A stretch of DNA of 64,000 nucleotides from Nectonema munidae (lineage: Eukaryota > Nematomorpha > Nectonematoida > Nectonematidae): contig JAUIRK010000923.1 of assembly GCA_030549495.1 (NCBI GenBank), positions 434,001-498,000 on the forward strand, in the 5' to 3' direction. Positions within the stretch are counted from its first letter, which is position 1. The number at the start of each line of letters is the position of its first letter. Position numbers and translations under genes: made by a program. Shown here piece after piece: positions 12,249 to 24,700 of the stretch. The notes below the pieces were generated by a model that was given only the letters and a program-made list of their open reading frames with translations, was not told where the DNA came from and searched no databases.

Positions 12249-12596
12249 TTAATCAATACACTTTTCTTTTAAAATTGGGTATAAAATGTGCCCCACTCTG
12301 CAGTATTTTTCTGTTGGATTGGGCTGGGATTGCAGATGTATTAAAAAAATTGGATTACTTGTTTGTGAGTGTATAGGAGTTTGTTGAAATTCAGAAAGTG
12401 CACGAAGAGAGAGAGAGAAAAAGTGAAATAGAAGAAGAATTCTTCGTTGAAATTTCAAGAATGCATGTAAACTTTGAGCAGAAGAAACTTTCTTTGTTTG
12501 TATTAGCGAGTGAGTGGAGGCAGGAAGGGGAGAGAAGGAGAAAGGCGCACATTCTGCTATTTTATTAAGAGCTTCATCACCACCTCATTCATCATC

Positions 12597-12651
12597 ATGA
12601 CATTAATGGGAGAAGCCAATGTTGAGGAATCTTTGATTTGCATTGTGGAAA
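12597..12651 (+). CDS. Weak candidate first coding exon
   Basis: ATG at 12597 opens MTLMGEANVEESLICIVE and is followed at 12652 by GTATGT, a good splice donor. A purine-rich, relatively GC-rich stretch lies upstream (12510-12560). No downstream exon could be identified, and a chance ATG plus donor is quite possible. Recorded so that it is not lost. Confidence 0.2.
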
Positions 12652-12767
12652 GTATGTAGTAGTAGGCTTTGCTGTATATACTATATATATTTGTATTTGT
12701 ATATATGCTTTCTCTTGGTTTGTGAGAAACAACAGGTAGGGAGGGACAGGCAGGATAAAAAGTGTAT

Positions 12768-12856
12768 CTGTGTGTGTGTGTTTATATATCAGGGTGCTAA
12801 TACATTACACAAACACTGGTTGCTACAAAACACACACCCACCCACACACACACTTT
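12768..12856. repeat. TG/CA microsatellites
   Basis: A GTGTGTGTGTG run near 12770-12781 and a CACACACCCACCCACACACA run near 12831-12852. Simple sequence only. The region 12900-14380 that follows contains no recognisable gene or mobile element. Confidence 0.7.
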
Positions 12857-14381
12857 TTCTGGTAGGGAGATTTTTTGGCTAAAGCAAAATACTGCAGGCT
12901 GACAAATACCCTTTTTTGCAAGCACCACGTGTAAGATACGAATATCGGCCTTAACATCATCAGCATCATTGGAATTCCTTTCCCAAGCTCAGAAAGTCCT
13001 TTTTTGTTTTGACGAATTTAGAGTAAGAAATTCAAACTTCACGAATTGTAAAGAAGTCTCTGCACAGGCGTTGAGGAAATATTGGAAGAAATGTCAAATT
13101 GCTAAATTTGACAGTAGTAATGATGCATTTGCAAACATTCAAGCTTTTTCAAGAATTTGAGCTACCCTTTTCCTTGATTCCATTTTAAAGACTGAAGCAA
13201 AAGGTAGAGCCATTTTTGATAAAATTATTAAGTCAAAGAAATAAATCATTTTTTTTTAATTTCGTATTTTCTATTCCTACACATCTCAGCAATATTTGAG
13301 GTGGGTGCAACTTGGAGCTGACCTTTCAAATTTTCATTTGTAAGTTGACATGGGAAAGCGTTTTCATTTTTGTAAATTGTTCACGAGAATATACACGGCC
13401 AAAAAGAGAGACAACTTTTTTAGCATGATTATCTAAAATTGGATATTGGAATTTTGGCCAGATGAGTAGCGGAAAAATATTAATGCCAAATAGTTAGAAT
13501 ATACTAAGTTAGCTCTTAAATTTTCGCGGTTCACCTATGGGTATATCATCTATCTACCTTTCTATCTATTTATCTATCAATTGATCTATCTATTATGTAT
13601 ATGTATGGTCAAAACGAGTCGACAAAAAAGGAGATTTGGTCGACAAATTTAAAACTCTAAATTTTCCATATTTTATATCTATATATTAAACTCATATTTG
13701 GACTCCATTCACTCTTTTAGCGCTTGACAAAATGGCATCCTTGTTGTAGAACGAGATCGCGCTTTGCCTTGAAAATATCGTGTTTGTGTTGGCAAGTATA
13801 AAACATAAAATCTCCAATTGATTTGAATGTCAAAAACTTTTTTTTTGTTGATAAAAATGAATTTTTTTCCTCCATCTTTCATCTAAAAGTTCTTTTTTTA
13901 GGGAAACTTGATTTACCTTGCTTATGAGTTTTTACTAAATTTCATCTCATAAATCTGTCAATAACATCAACCTTCCATATATAATTTTTAATAAAAATGA
14001 TATCAATTCAAAATATCATTTTCACCCTACTGCGACACCACATAAAAAGACACGTAGCCAATTAAATTTTTACTTATAAGATACATGCAATTTATTTTAT
14101 TTCAATAAAAACATACGTGAAAAATTTTCCTCTCTATAAAAATTAATTAACATAATAATTACTTTTATTTTTACTTTTTTCACAATATTTTTTCAATTAA
14201 AATTTCGAAACAATTGGTTTTTATAAATTTAAAAATTAAAAAAAAAACTCTCTTAAATTTTTTTAATTAGGTAACTTTTGATTAGTTAAACTTATAATTA
14301 GTAAAAATTACCAACTTATAACTTTATAATACTTAATTAAAAGTAAATAGGAAACTTATTTCTATGCACGTAGGTAAGCAT

Positions 14382-14780
14382 CAACAAACCATTTTTCATC
14401 ATCTTTACAACTTTTGTTCCAATGCATTTACGAATTTTTTGGTCGAACCATCTAAAAAAGAAGCTGTACATCAAATGAAGAAAAGAAAAAATATTTAACA
14501 TTTATAAAATTTCATTAGAAGGTAAACACATGACAAGACAAAAAAGAACTAAATAAAAAAACGTGAAGGTTATGAGTATTGAAATTAAAACTATTTTAAC
14601 TAGAAAGTGCGTCCGCCTCGAGGACCCCTACGACAAGATTAGTTCTTTTTTGTCTTGTCATGTGTTTACTTTCTAATGAAATGTTATAAATGGTAAAAAA
14701 AAATTTCTTTTCTTCATTTGATATACAGTTTCTTTTTTTTACTCACGACCAAAAAAAAGATGATGAAAAATGGTTTGTTG
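14382..14780. repeat. Large imperfect foldback element, about 400 bp
   Basis: The left arm starts CAACAAACCATTTTTCATCATC and the right arm ends with its complement GATGATGAAAAATGGTTTGTTG. Further inside, TAGAAGGTAAACACATGACA faces TGTCATGTGTTTACTTTCTA, and CAAGACAAAAAAGAACTAA faces TTAGTTCTTTTTTGTCTTG. The arms are about 150 bp around a centre of about 95 bases containing GTCCGCCTCGAGGACC. No convincing target duplication. Foldback DNA transposon or MITE of unknown superfamily. Confidence 0.75.
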
Positions 14781-15708
14781 CTTCTTCAACCACGGGTTCA
14801 AGTACATTTTGGGCTCTAAAAATCGATTTGGGGTCCATTACTCTTCATCACGCTTCAAATGTTAAAAGTTTTTGAATTGAAGGCAAAAAACAACAACAAT
14901 TTTGACATCAATTACAAAAAAGTAAACTATTGATTGTGCTTATTCTATTTTTATATATTCCATGGCGAAATAAATTTTTTAAGGCTTAGAGTTCATTTCT
15001 AATTTAATTTTGGGACCGAGTGTTGAAGAACCCCCCTGTTTTGCGATTTTCGTGTGATTGCCAACGTTGTGAGTAAAAAGTTGTTGCTATTGTGCCTTAG
15101 GTAAGAAATGATAAGATATCTTGCATTCTTTTACTTCATTCGTACTTTTGTTCCATTTTATCATCGTCATATGCTCTCAGGTACAGCTTTTTTCGTCTCC
15201 CCTTTCCATGAACTTTCACTGATGCAGGTGTGAAATTTGCACATACAAAAGCATCCATTATACTGCCATTAATTTAAATGTTTTTTTATCTCTTGACTTG
15301 TGTAGATTTGCTCCTTTCACAAATCTTTCCACATATATTCAAATATTTCATCATTCCACCAAACTTTATAATTTTATTTATCTAAAAAATATATACCTAT
15401 ATGTTTTTATGTATATGTTTGTTGTGGTAAAAATGAAAATCTGGTATGCGAGACAATGCTACCCGTACTGGAAGAAATGCCAATCACCATATTCTGTACC
15501 ATTATGATTGGCAATTATCCGGGTAAGATGGAGATTGACATTTGTATACAGTTGCCATTGCCTTTCATACAAAGGAAAATTGTCATTGACAGCAAGATAA
15601 GGCGTATGCAATCTTGGTTTCATTTCGTTTTATTTATAATTTTATAATTAACGTTCAATTACGTTCATTATTATATTATATAAAAGGAATATGGTATTTT
15701 CCTTTTAA

Positions 15709-16011
15709 CCCATTTAAGACCAATGTTCCCAAAGGGAACGCAGACGAATTCTTACTTAAACCTTTTCGTGACCAGAAAATACCAGCATAAGCCACAATGG
15801 AAAAAGTAAACGGATATTTTACAGCATTAATTGACTTGAAAAGAAGGCCAAACTTGGATGGCTTTTTTGGCTTAAAAACATTAAACTGCACTCCTACCCT
15901 ACCTGCATACAATGTTTCATCCAACGTAAGTGAGTAGTCTCGAATTACAACACAAACTGTTATAAAGATCTTAACATCATATTGATTGCAATATAAATTA
16001 AGTGATTTCAA
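15709..16011 (-). mobile_element. piggyBac transposon, internally deleted, with transposase fragment
   Basis: The left end, TTAA (15705-15708) then CCCATTTAAGACCAATGTTCC, is the same terminal sequence as the TTAA-flanked MITEs in this window. Directly beside it the minus strand reads RVGVQFNVFKPKKPSKFGLL and SIVAYAGI, matching the DDE_Tnp_1_7 core of piggyBac transposases (usual pattern: SLDE/D...G+...-Y-P.KP.K+G.K...YTG). Preceding residues LTLDETLY fit the first catalytic-aspartate region. The rest of the protein is missing, so this is a dead derivative, but it links the MITEs to a transposase source. Confidence 0.65.
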
Positions 16012-16071
16012 AATATGCCGGCCCTAAAAATGTGCCGCCCGAGGCTGACCGCCCACCTAGTTACGCCACTG
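16012..16071 (-). mobile_element. Terminus of a hAT-like element
   Basis: Read on the minus strand it begins CAGTGGCGTAACTAGGTGGG, the style of terminus common in hAT repeats, and continues through a GC-rich GGTCAGCCTCGGGCGGCAC. It directly abuts the piggyBac fragment. The other end was not found. Confidence 0.45.
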
Positions 16072-17020
16072 ATCTTAGGTAAATCAGAAAATATTTGAGT
16101 AAAACTTCACTACAACTAACTTTATTCTGATTTATAAACATAAATCGCTAAAATGAACTCAATAAAAGTTGTGATTTTTTACGCAACCAGTCGCAATCTT
16201 TTTTTTTGTTTGTGAACCCTATTTTTTCATGATCTCTTGCGTTTCTCATTTTTTTACATCTTGGACATTCACTCACAATTCCTATTTTTGTTTGTAGGCA
16301 CTTTAAATCTCAAAGTTATATTCGCAATCCCCACTTCTAGTCCTCTTTATCCTTTGGAATACCAGTTTTATTTGTAAACACTGTTTATCAGTAATTATAT
16401 TCTTCTTTTTGAAAAATTATCCTCAATGCCAATGAAAAATTGCATTCCAATTCTTAGAATAAGCTTAAAAAAAAAGAAATTCATCCTTCATAGAGGATCA
16501 TCAAAAATAGAAATTCGAAGAAAAAAAAAATTTCGAATAATTGCAAAAAATGGGAATCACGTGTTTTTGCGTAAAACGTTCACCAAAATTAATGTCATAA
16601 ATAAATTTATTTATACTTTTTTAAAAATAATGTTAAAAAATGTTTATCAACGACAATTTATTATTCAAAGTGTTTTCACGAAAAATTTTTTATTCAAGTA
16701 CAACAACCCAAAGGTTCTATGCACTATTATTTTGTTCAATAAATCTGTGTCACTAAAATATAAAAGATGGATTTATCCGTTGTTCGAATCTCATAAAAAG
16801 TATGTGAGACTTTCTTAGTTTTACTGGTGTAACATGTTTTTCAATGTTGATGAGTTCCGAACCTAAGACTATAAGCTATAAGCCGGGCGTTAAACCTCCA
16901 GAGCAAACCGATAAATTGTGCATGTTTTTTTATTAGATTTATAATTTCTAACTTTTGTAGAACTATGATTTAGTAAATTGTCAAGATAAAAGGTACTGAA
17001 AGTATAAAATTTTAAGGAAT
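16072..17020. other. Intergenic stretch without recognisable features
   Basis: AT-rich. A 130-codon lysine-rich open frame at 16426-16818 has no recognisable domain and its composition mirrors the AT bias, so I do not call it a gene. Confidence 0.4.
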
Positions 17021-17024
17021 AGTA

Positions 17025-17325
17025 TTTTTATGATGGAAATTGGGAAATCTTTGATTACCCCTTTTATACAATCAAGATCTCTGACTGGGCAAAGCAACAC
17101 ACTAAAAGCAAAAATAGATTTTTCTCTAAGTTCTACTGAAGCTTCACCTTCATTTACGAGTTTGAAAGAAAAAACTGGAACAAATAGAAGCTGTAGCAAA
17201 TTATAAAGAGAAAAAAGATAAAATGGAAAAATTAAAGTAACAATGTCAAAAATGTTTTTGTTCCTTACACTCTGACAACTTATGTTTTGACTGTTATAAC
17301 AAAAACTGATTCGTTTTTTGTGTAT
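17025..17325 (+). mobile_element. piggyBac-like transposase C-terminal fragment
   Basis: On the plus strand MMEIGKSLITPFIQSRS resembles the helical LAxxLIxPFI segment before the C-terminus of piggyBac transposases. Some 60 codons later, after interruptions, QCQKCFCSLHSDNLCFDCYNK gives a Cys/His-rich module like the C-terminal zinc-binding domain of that family. Orientation is opposite to the 15.8-kb fragment, so it is a separate relic. Several breaks. Confidence 0.45.
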
Positions 17326-17647
17326 CAATAATAAAGTTGTGATTTACATGTTTTTTAACTATTTTTTATACAGAATATGTCATATAACAGATATTTATGA
17401 GTGATGCAAGAAGAAAAAATGAAATTTTTAGTTGACTAATTTTTGTTGATTTTTTTAATAGTGAAATGGTCTTTTTTGAGTACCATAGATAATTTTAAGT
17501 AATTTAAAATGGCTTCATTTCTATAGTTGTAATTAATTTTTTTCAAAAAATGTTTCAAGTTTAAAATAAATTAGCAACATATTTTTTGTTAAAACTAGAT
17601 TTATTGATTGATTATTATTAACATATTTTAACTGAATTTTATACAAA

Positions 17648-17905
17648 ATGAATATCACCATTCAATTCAGCGTACATAAAAATGTTCGTTTTGATTTATT
17701 ACATGATGATGATCTGATTTTAATTTTTTGCAGGTTTTGTCATAACTGATTGATTAATGACATATTTACTAATTTTTATAAAAAAAAATGAATATCACCA
17801 TTCAATTCAGCGTACTTGAAAATGTTGGTTCTGACTTATTACATGATGATAATCTGATTTTTATTTTTTTGACAAGTCTTGTCAAAACTGATTATTATTA
17901 TTGAC
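17648..17905. repeat. Short satellite array, two units of about 140 bp
   Basis: Two copies of ATGAATATCACCATTCAATTC starting at 17648 and 17788, each followed by TTACATGATGATNATCTGATTT and a variant of TTGACAGGTNTTGTCANAACTGATT. The ATGAATATCACC...TTCAGC motif is shared with the array at 61740-62920, so this is an outlying piece of the same satellite. Confidence 0.7.
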
Positions 17906-18646
17906 ATATTGGCACACTTTTTTTGAAAGTAGTAGTTAGTATAAAATTCAGCATATTTGTATAAAAAATTGAAAAAAAGACAACAAAAAAGCTTCGATAG
18001 AACTTTTTGAGTGAAGGGTGCGAAATCCGCCCCGGCCAAAAAAAAGTGCTCAAAAATTGCCAGCCTGAAAAATAATGGTTTCAAAAAATTTTAAACATCA
18101 AAATTTGTATCTCGCTTGTATGTTGCAATCCAATGAAATTGGATTTTAAATTCTGCCTTCAGATGTCGCATGATCCGCGAGTATATACGGCACTTATTTT
18201 AATGCTTTATGCATAGTGAATTCCCTATTTTTTATTATTATATATTCATTGAAACAAAACATTAAGACGAAATTGTATGCACTTTCTCTTTCAGAAATTG
18301 AGACAGCATACATTCAATTCATACATTGGAATATTTCTTCGTCTCTGATAAAACTGTTGCGTTATCCAAAAAAACTCGTAAAACGAAAGGAGTTAATGCA
18401 AAGCTGTACCCCAAAACTTCCTTTCCATCCTCATAATTCGGCAAAAAGAAGTCAGTATGCATTCTTGATGCACTCACTTCAAGATTTGTTTTTATCTCCG
18501 TTGATATGTCAAACAGTTTTAACAGTATAAGGCACAGTAGAACAAGTACACTATATCTTCACGTATGTCTCTCTATCTGAATAGGAGATCAAGCTAAAAG
18601 AGATTAAAGTGAAGTGTCATTATATGATAATAATTGAAGAAATAAA

Positions 18647-18652
18647 TTTATT
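18647..18652 (-). terminator. Polyadenylation signal of the PIAS gene
   Basis: AATAAA on the minus strand, 65 bp downstream of the PIAS stop codon. It is the first such signal after the stop and is well placed for a short 3' UTR. Confidence 0.65.
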
Positions 18653-18716
18653 TTAAATATAAAATTTTTCCCACGTTTCACAACAAAAATAATGTCAAAT
18701 GTCATAAAAATAGCTT

Positions 18717-21700
18717 TCAATCCAAATCAACTAGATCAATCAAGGGTATGTCAGAAACCTGCCGCAGCCCTTTATTATTGAGAGTTTGGCATGGAAGTAT
18801 ATAATTAGAAGTTCCACAGATTTTTTCAAACTCCTTCTTCCACGTTTCAATAGTTAGACATTCATTCACATCAAAGGCCTCATCATTTTTGCGCATGAAT
18901 CTTGGGGAAGAATGCAGGTCATTTTTTTCAAAACAAACATCTGCATCAGGAATACTTTGAAATGCACTAACGGCATGGCGGCTTTCCTGAAAACGTAAGT
19001 GAACAGGCGGAAAAGTGTTTTCAATAGGTCTTGGAGAGATGAGCGAACTCTCATAGACGTTATTTTGCAAAGTTTTTACAAAATTGCCATGGCTTTTTCT
19101 GAATTTATCAGTTAATAAATTATTACTTTCAGCTTCTGAATATTTATCATGGTCAGTCTGGATGCCATAATTGTGAGGAGGAATACACGCTAATGACTTG
19201 TCTATACTCTCGAATTCATTAAGTTGGGAACTTTCAATATCTATGTTAGGCTGGAGTGGACTTTGGAAGTGATTGGATTGCTGGTAAATACTATTTTGAA
19301 AAGGAAATTGATTATGAGTTAAGAATTCTAATTGATTAGACTGGATATTTTTTTCTAATGATCTTTGAGATTTGAGAAGATTTTGTTGCTGATCTGATTG
19401 AGGAATGACATCTTCATAGTAGATGTTTTGCAGCGAACTTATATTTCTACCCATACTGATTTCAGGCTGAATTGTATATTGCAGTTTTTCATCATTTTGA
19501 GTGCAAAGTTGAGATTTTATAACATTTGCATGATACAGGTCATGTTGAACAAAGTTTTGGATAGGGAATTGAGGCTGAGATGAATTGATGTTATATTGAG
19601 TAGATTCGGCATTTTTATTTTCAATGCTGGATTCAGACTGAGTTATAGTTTGAATATTTTGATTACACGAAACATCTACGCCAATACAATGAGTTGTCGT
19701 CAGGTTTTTTTCAATTCGATTAAACTGGTCATTCTTTTTAAAAGAAACGTCACTGCCAAGTGCTTGGGAATTGATGTAGCTAGTCGGTTGTATGCTTGTT
19801 TCGTGACAAATTTCACAATCATTGACTAAATGAAAAATAAATAAATTTATTTTTTGGTAAAATTTTTTATCTGGAAAAACAACATACCAACAACATTTTC
19901 GGGTTCTTCTCTTTGAGGAGAATCCAAAAGTACAATATCATGTGTAAATGAGTTGGTATTTTTATTTTCTTTCGAGGTAAATTGCCAAGAAGCATTTTCC
20001 AATATTTCTATTTCTTCATGACAAGATTTCTTAGCGGATTTCAAAATTTCGAGGAAGTACCTGAACGATCAAATGTTGAAGAGAAAAAATACAGCATATT
20101 ACAAAATATTTTATATGAGGTAAATTCTATGTACGAGCTTATAACTAGTGTCTGAAACAGTTTTAGTAGGATTTGTTCAAGGAAGTGGGGTAGGGGAAGT
20201 ATGAAAGTTTTTTCTGAACGAGAATTGTATTCACATAGTGTATATTTATAGACTCTAATTTTATCCCTCATTTTGCTCGTTGGTCAAAGAGAATGAATAT
20301 TAAAAATTGTCAAAAAATCACATTTTATCCTTACCAACCTGGGACGCAGACGCGGTAAAAAGTTTACAGATTCCAATATGCATACAAAATATTGAACTTA
20401 TAAAAATTTTATTTATAGCAATTTAAATATGGGAAATCAATAATAAAATTTTACCGTTTATAGCTAGCTATTGGTCTACTTGTGGATTGATTTATTAATT
20501 AAGTACTAGAACTAAGCCATCGTCAATTCATATGTGAAACGGAAAAATATAATAGTGTTTCAGATCCTTGGAGCGAATAATTCAAATCAGTTAGAATACG
20601 TGCTTCATAAGAACAATGCCCAGTGAATATTTTCAATCATTTTTTGCCGTGTATCATCATTCTTGATGGCGTGTCCTTGAGAAATTTGATCGTATTGTGT
20701 GAATGCAAAAAAACATTGCGCGTATTCTTTCCTTTGTTTTTTGAACTGTTTTGGCTACATTACAATGAAATTCAAGCACACCTATCAAATGCAATCAATT
20801 GTAGGTGTGCAGAGATTCTTCTATCCATGTAGTTATTCCAAGTGAACGTGTTGTCACGGATGAATAAGATATTGATGAAGATAATATGTTACATGTTTTT
20901 CCAAAGGATACACCCATGGGGAAATAGATTTTTCTATAGCGATTCCTTGTCGATGGAAGAAAAAAGTTTTTTTTCGATACAGAATTCATTTCTCATTCTA
21001 ATCTTGGAAATGACGAACATTTGTCAAGAGTACCAAGTTTAGATCCTATTGATATTTTCTATGATTTTTTTTTTCAAATAAGTAGATGAACGATCTAGCC
21101 GAGCTGAGATTAACACACCCGGCTCAAAAGAATGATTTAATCTCTTTCCTTTGAAAGGATATAGGATAAACAAGTGTTATCTGGGTAACATTCCTTGCCT
21201 AGGGAAAACTTTTGGAGTACTCAGATGGACATGGGTGTGCACCTTTAGTCAATAAAGTTTTTTCTAGAAGGTTTACAACAGTGGTTCCCAACCTTTTTAC
21301 ACTATTTCCCTTCTGTACAAAAAAATCGCCAGAGAAAATGTGTTGCATGTAAAAAGAAGTCATTACTTTCTCGCTTTCCTTATGAAAAAAAAATATTACG
21401 TACAGATTGTTTCCATATTTATCATTAATAAAACATTTTTTTCTTTGTATAATTTAAAATATAATCTTGCTTTTTTTCTTTTCATTTGCTATCTTTTACA
21501 GCCAATGGTGCACTTTTGGATTATATAATTTTATACAAAAAAAAGTTTTTCATTTTTTTCAAAATTGCTCCCCTTATAAAAAAATATTAGGATCTGGTTC
21601 GGTAATTAAACTGTTAAAAGTTATTCTTGCGAAGAAAAACTATTGAATTTAATAGTTCTGCACTCATATTAACTCGATTATTTCCAAGTATAAGCTTGTT

Positions 21701-24700
21701 GAGAAAACAATCTTTCACATGAAATCTGTGTAGTTGGCATTGATATAACCACTTTTTGCAAACAGATCATATTTCAGGAGTAATTTCGATTATATCGCAA
21801 ATATCCTTTAAAATTTCAAAATGAACAAGTTTTTCTATTTCACAAAAAAAGGAAATAAGATTTTGATTTTTATGAACGAATGATGAAGTTTTATCAAGAG
21901 TTTCCGAATGTTTTTCAAAACTTTGATTGTATTTTAAAATTGGTTTTCTTCTCAAATTTCAATAGACGAACCGGTATCTGAAGAATATAAAAATTTTAAT
22001 TTTGCATCAATTAAATGCTTTTGTCTTTTCGAAAATCATTTAAAAAAACACGAGAACGAACATCCATCCAAATGGCAGAAGGTAGCATAACATTTTCTAA
22101 CAGTTTTCTTTTCTTTTTATAAGGCTTTCTACAAAACTTTCCATTTAAATAATCCACATATTTATACCTACGTATCTTTTTTTTCATTTTATGAATCCAA
22201 TTTACTACATTCTGTTTCATTGTTTATTTTCTTTGTATGAAATAAAGCGTATTCTTCTTCCTATTCTTTAAGATGAAAAGCTAGAACAGTTTTATAAGGA
22301 AGTATTAAAATAATAGAATAAACTTTCTCGCGCTCGTTTTCTCCATCTTGCCGAAATGTCCATAATCATCATTCTTTTACATGATCACCGTTTCAAGATT
22401 GCATCAGTATGAGAAGTGTGGATGCTATTTCTCTAAACTTATTCACAAAATTCTTCCATCTTTTCAGTCCAACGTGCACTGCAAGATGCAGATAATGTTC
22501 CATACCTCATATAAATGTATTTGATCAACATGTAAATCTTTCCTCTGTATCTACGATTTCATTTTCAGAATCAGAGCTATTTGATGAAATATTATGTTTC
22601 CGCTGATTAATATTAATAGCTCATGTCATATTGGCTGTATGCTAAGAACACAGTCTAATATTTGTTTTTTAATCAATATCAAACTGTCCAAAAACGTTAA
22701 AAGCAATATTTTCAATGTTACTTGAATCATTAAGTGAGTTTGTGCGTGTGTTGACTAAATCCAACATTTTTTCACACAATCGATTTTTTTCACACCAATA
22801 TTGAACGGTGACTGGAAGAAAATGAGATATTAATCGTGCTAGACTACCAAACTTGAAAAAATTGACTTAATTTAAATAAACCTCAAAAAATTAAAGTCAA
22901 AATTTAATACATTGTCAGAAACCAGGAGTATTTAATTTAGAGTCTCACGGGATTTAAGAAATATCTATAAAAAAATGACAGATAGTAGGCAACAAATATG
23001 ACCTTGACCTATTGTAGGAAACTATAAATTAAAGAAATCGTTAAATAGTAGAGATCAAATATTTTAGCACATATCCTTGTAAAGAGTAAAATTTTTTGTA
23101 AGTTAGGTTATCTATTTGTATTGCATTTTTTGAATCTCTTGTTATTATTGTTACCCTCAAGATTATACTACCTTATTATTAGTGTAATCTCTCAGTCAAA
23201 CAAAAGTAAGTTTTGTTTGAGACTGAGTGAGTATTTTCTTTGCAAGGAAGTGAATCACAGAGAAAGTGTGTCGAATTTTTGCTACAATTTCACAAAAGCA
23301 CCCACAAATAAGTGTAAATTCAGCGAACCAAAATGAAAACCGTCTACATATAGCTTTATAGTCTTGAGATCAAAGACTGAGCTGCAATCAGTAAAAAAAT
23401 GTTAGAATAGGAAAAGATTTTTGTGGCTTCAATTAAAATTTAAATATTCAGTGTATGGGTGTCTAACACTAATAATCCAATTGGTTGAGCACCTGTCAAT
23501 TATTATGCAAATTGAGGAATAAATTTGAATAGTCAAAATCGGGGCTAGAGTGGGTGAAGGTGAAATTGAAATCAAATGAAACACCGCTACCCATCAATGT
23601 AGAGATCTTCATAGAACGCGCTCTCATAGCAAATAGGGCATATCCACTTCGGCTTGGCTTCTTGAAGAGAGATGTAGGTTTCTGCGTCAAAGCACTGAAA
23701 GTGAGAACAGGTGAACGCACGGCATGGCTTGACCATCAATTTCTTGCTCAATGGGCATGTCAGTGGTATTCGTAGGGAAGTTGTAGAAATATCGGAGTCT
23801 TCTTGCATATCCAACTTCTTCACTACTGAAAAGAAATAAGGAGTGTGGATTAGAGTGCGATTTCTCAACCAGTACTACTTCTTGTCCCACGAAATTATTT
23901 CAGAATGAGAATTTTAACTTCTGAATTGTCTTTTTAAATCTGTTCTTAGCTATCATAAGTAAGTGATTTTTGATATTTTTACAGCACTCGATTTGAACGC
24001 TACATTTATATTTCATACTTAATTGTCAACTCTTATTGGTGCATTTTTTTGCTATTATTTAGAAAGAACAGTCTACAATTTTAAAAGAACAATTTATAAT
24101 TTAAAATGGACAATTAAGAACTTAAATGGTTTAACCCTTTGAGGACCAGTGGGACGACACCAGTGTCCCAAGAAATGAAATTCGTCTGCTTTGAATATAT
24201 AAAATTCCATTGAAAAAGAAAGCAGACGAATCGTCTTCAAAATTTTGGTCTTCAAAGGGTTAAGTAAATCTGTTTGAAACGAAGCCTAATCATGTCTTTT
24301 TTTGATCATTTTAAGCTGTACACTGACAATTAATTCTAGAGAAAGAATAGAAAAGGGGATAAGTGTAGATTATTATCCCCAAGGGCTACATAAAATAATT
24401 TGATATAACCTTGCTCCCTTTTTAGATGTTTTTGTAGTATTTATTCGAAATAAGTTTATATATACTGTCTTAACCCATTTAAGGCCAAGCAAAGCAGACG
24501 ATATCTAAAAAAAACGCAGACGATTTATATTCAAAGTCATTGAAAAAAGCAGACGAAGATGAAATTACTTATGTTCCAAAATAGGAACATTGGCCGTAAA
24601 TGGGTTACTGTTTAAATTTTACTGTGGTTTATTAAAAATTATAATTTTTCTAACAAAAATAGTATACATTGATATACTCAAAAAATAGAGGACAAAATTT

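Noticed and set aside
16426-16818. 130-codon open frame, lysine/isoleucine-rich
   Set aside because: No domain, no splice context, and the composition is what AT-rich non-coding DNA gives.
19398-19829. Plus-strand open frames opposite the PIAS last exon
   Set aside because: Antisense shadows of the PIAS exon, which is open and in phase over its full length.
23554-23775. Plus-strand open frame at the PIAS SP-RING exon
   Set aside because: Antisense shadow of a zinc-finger exon with conserved cysteines on the other strand.
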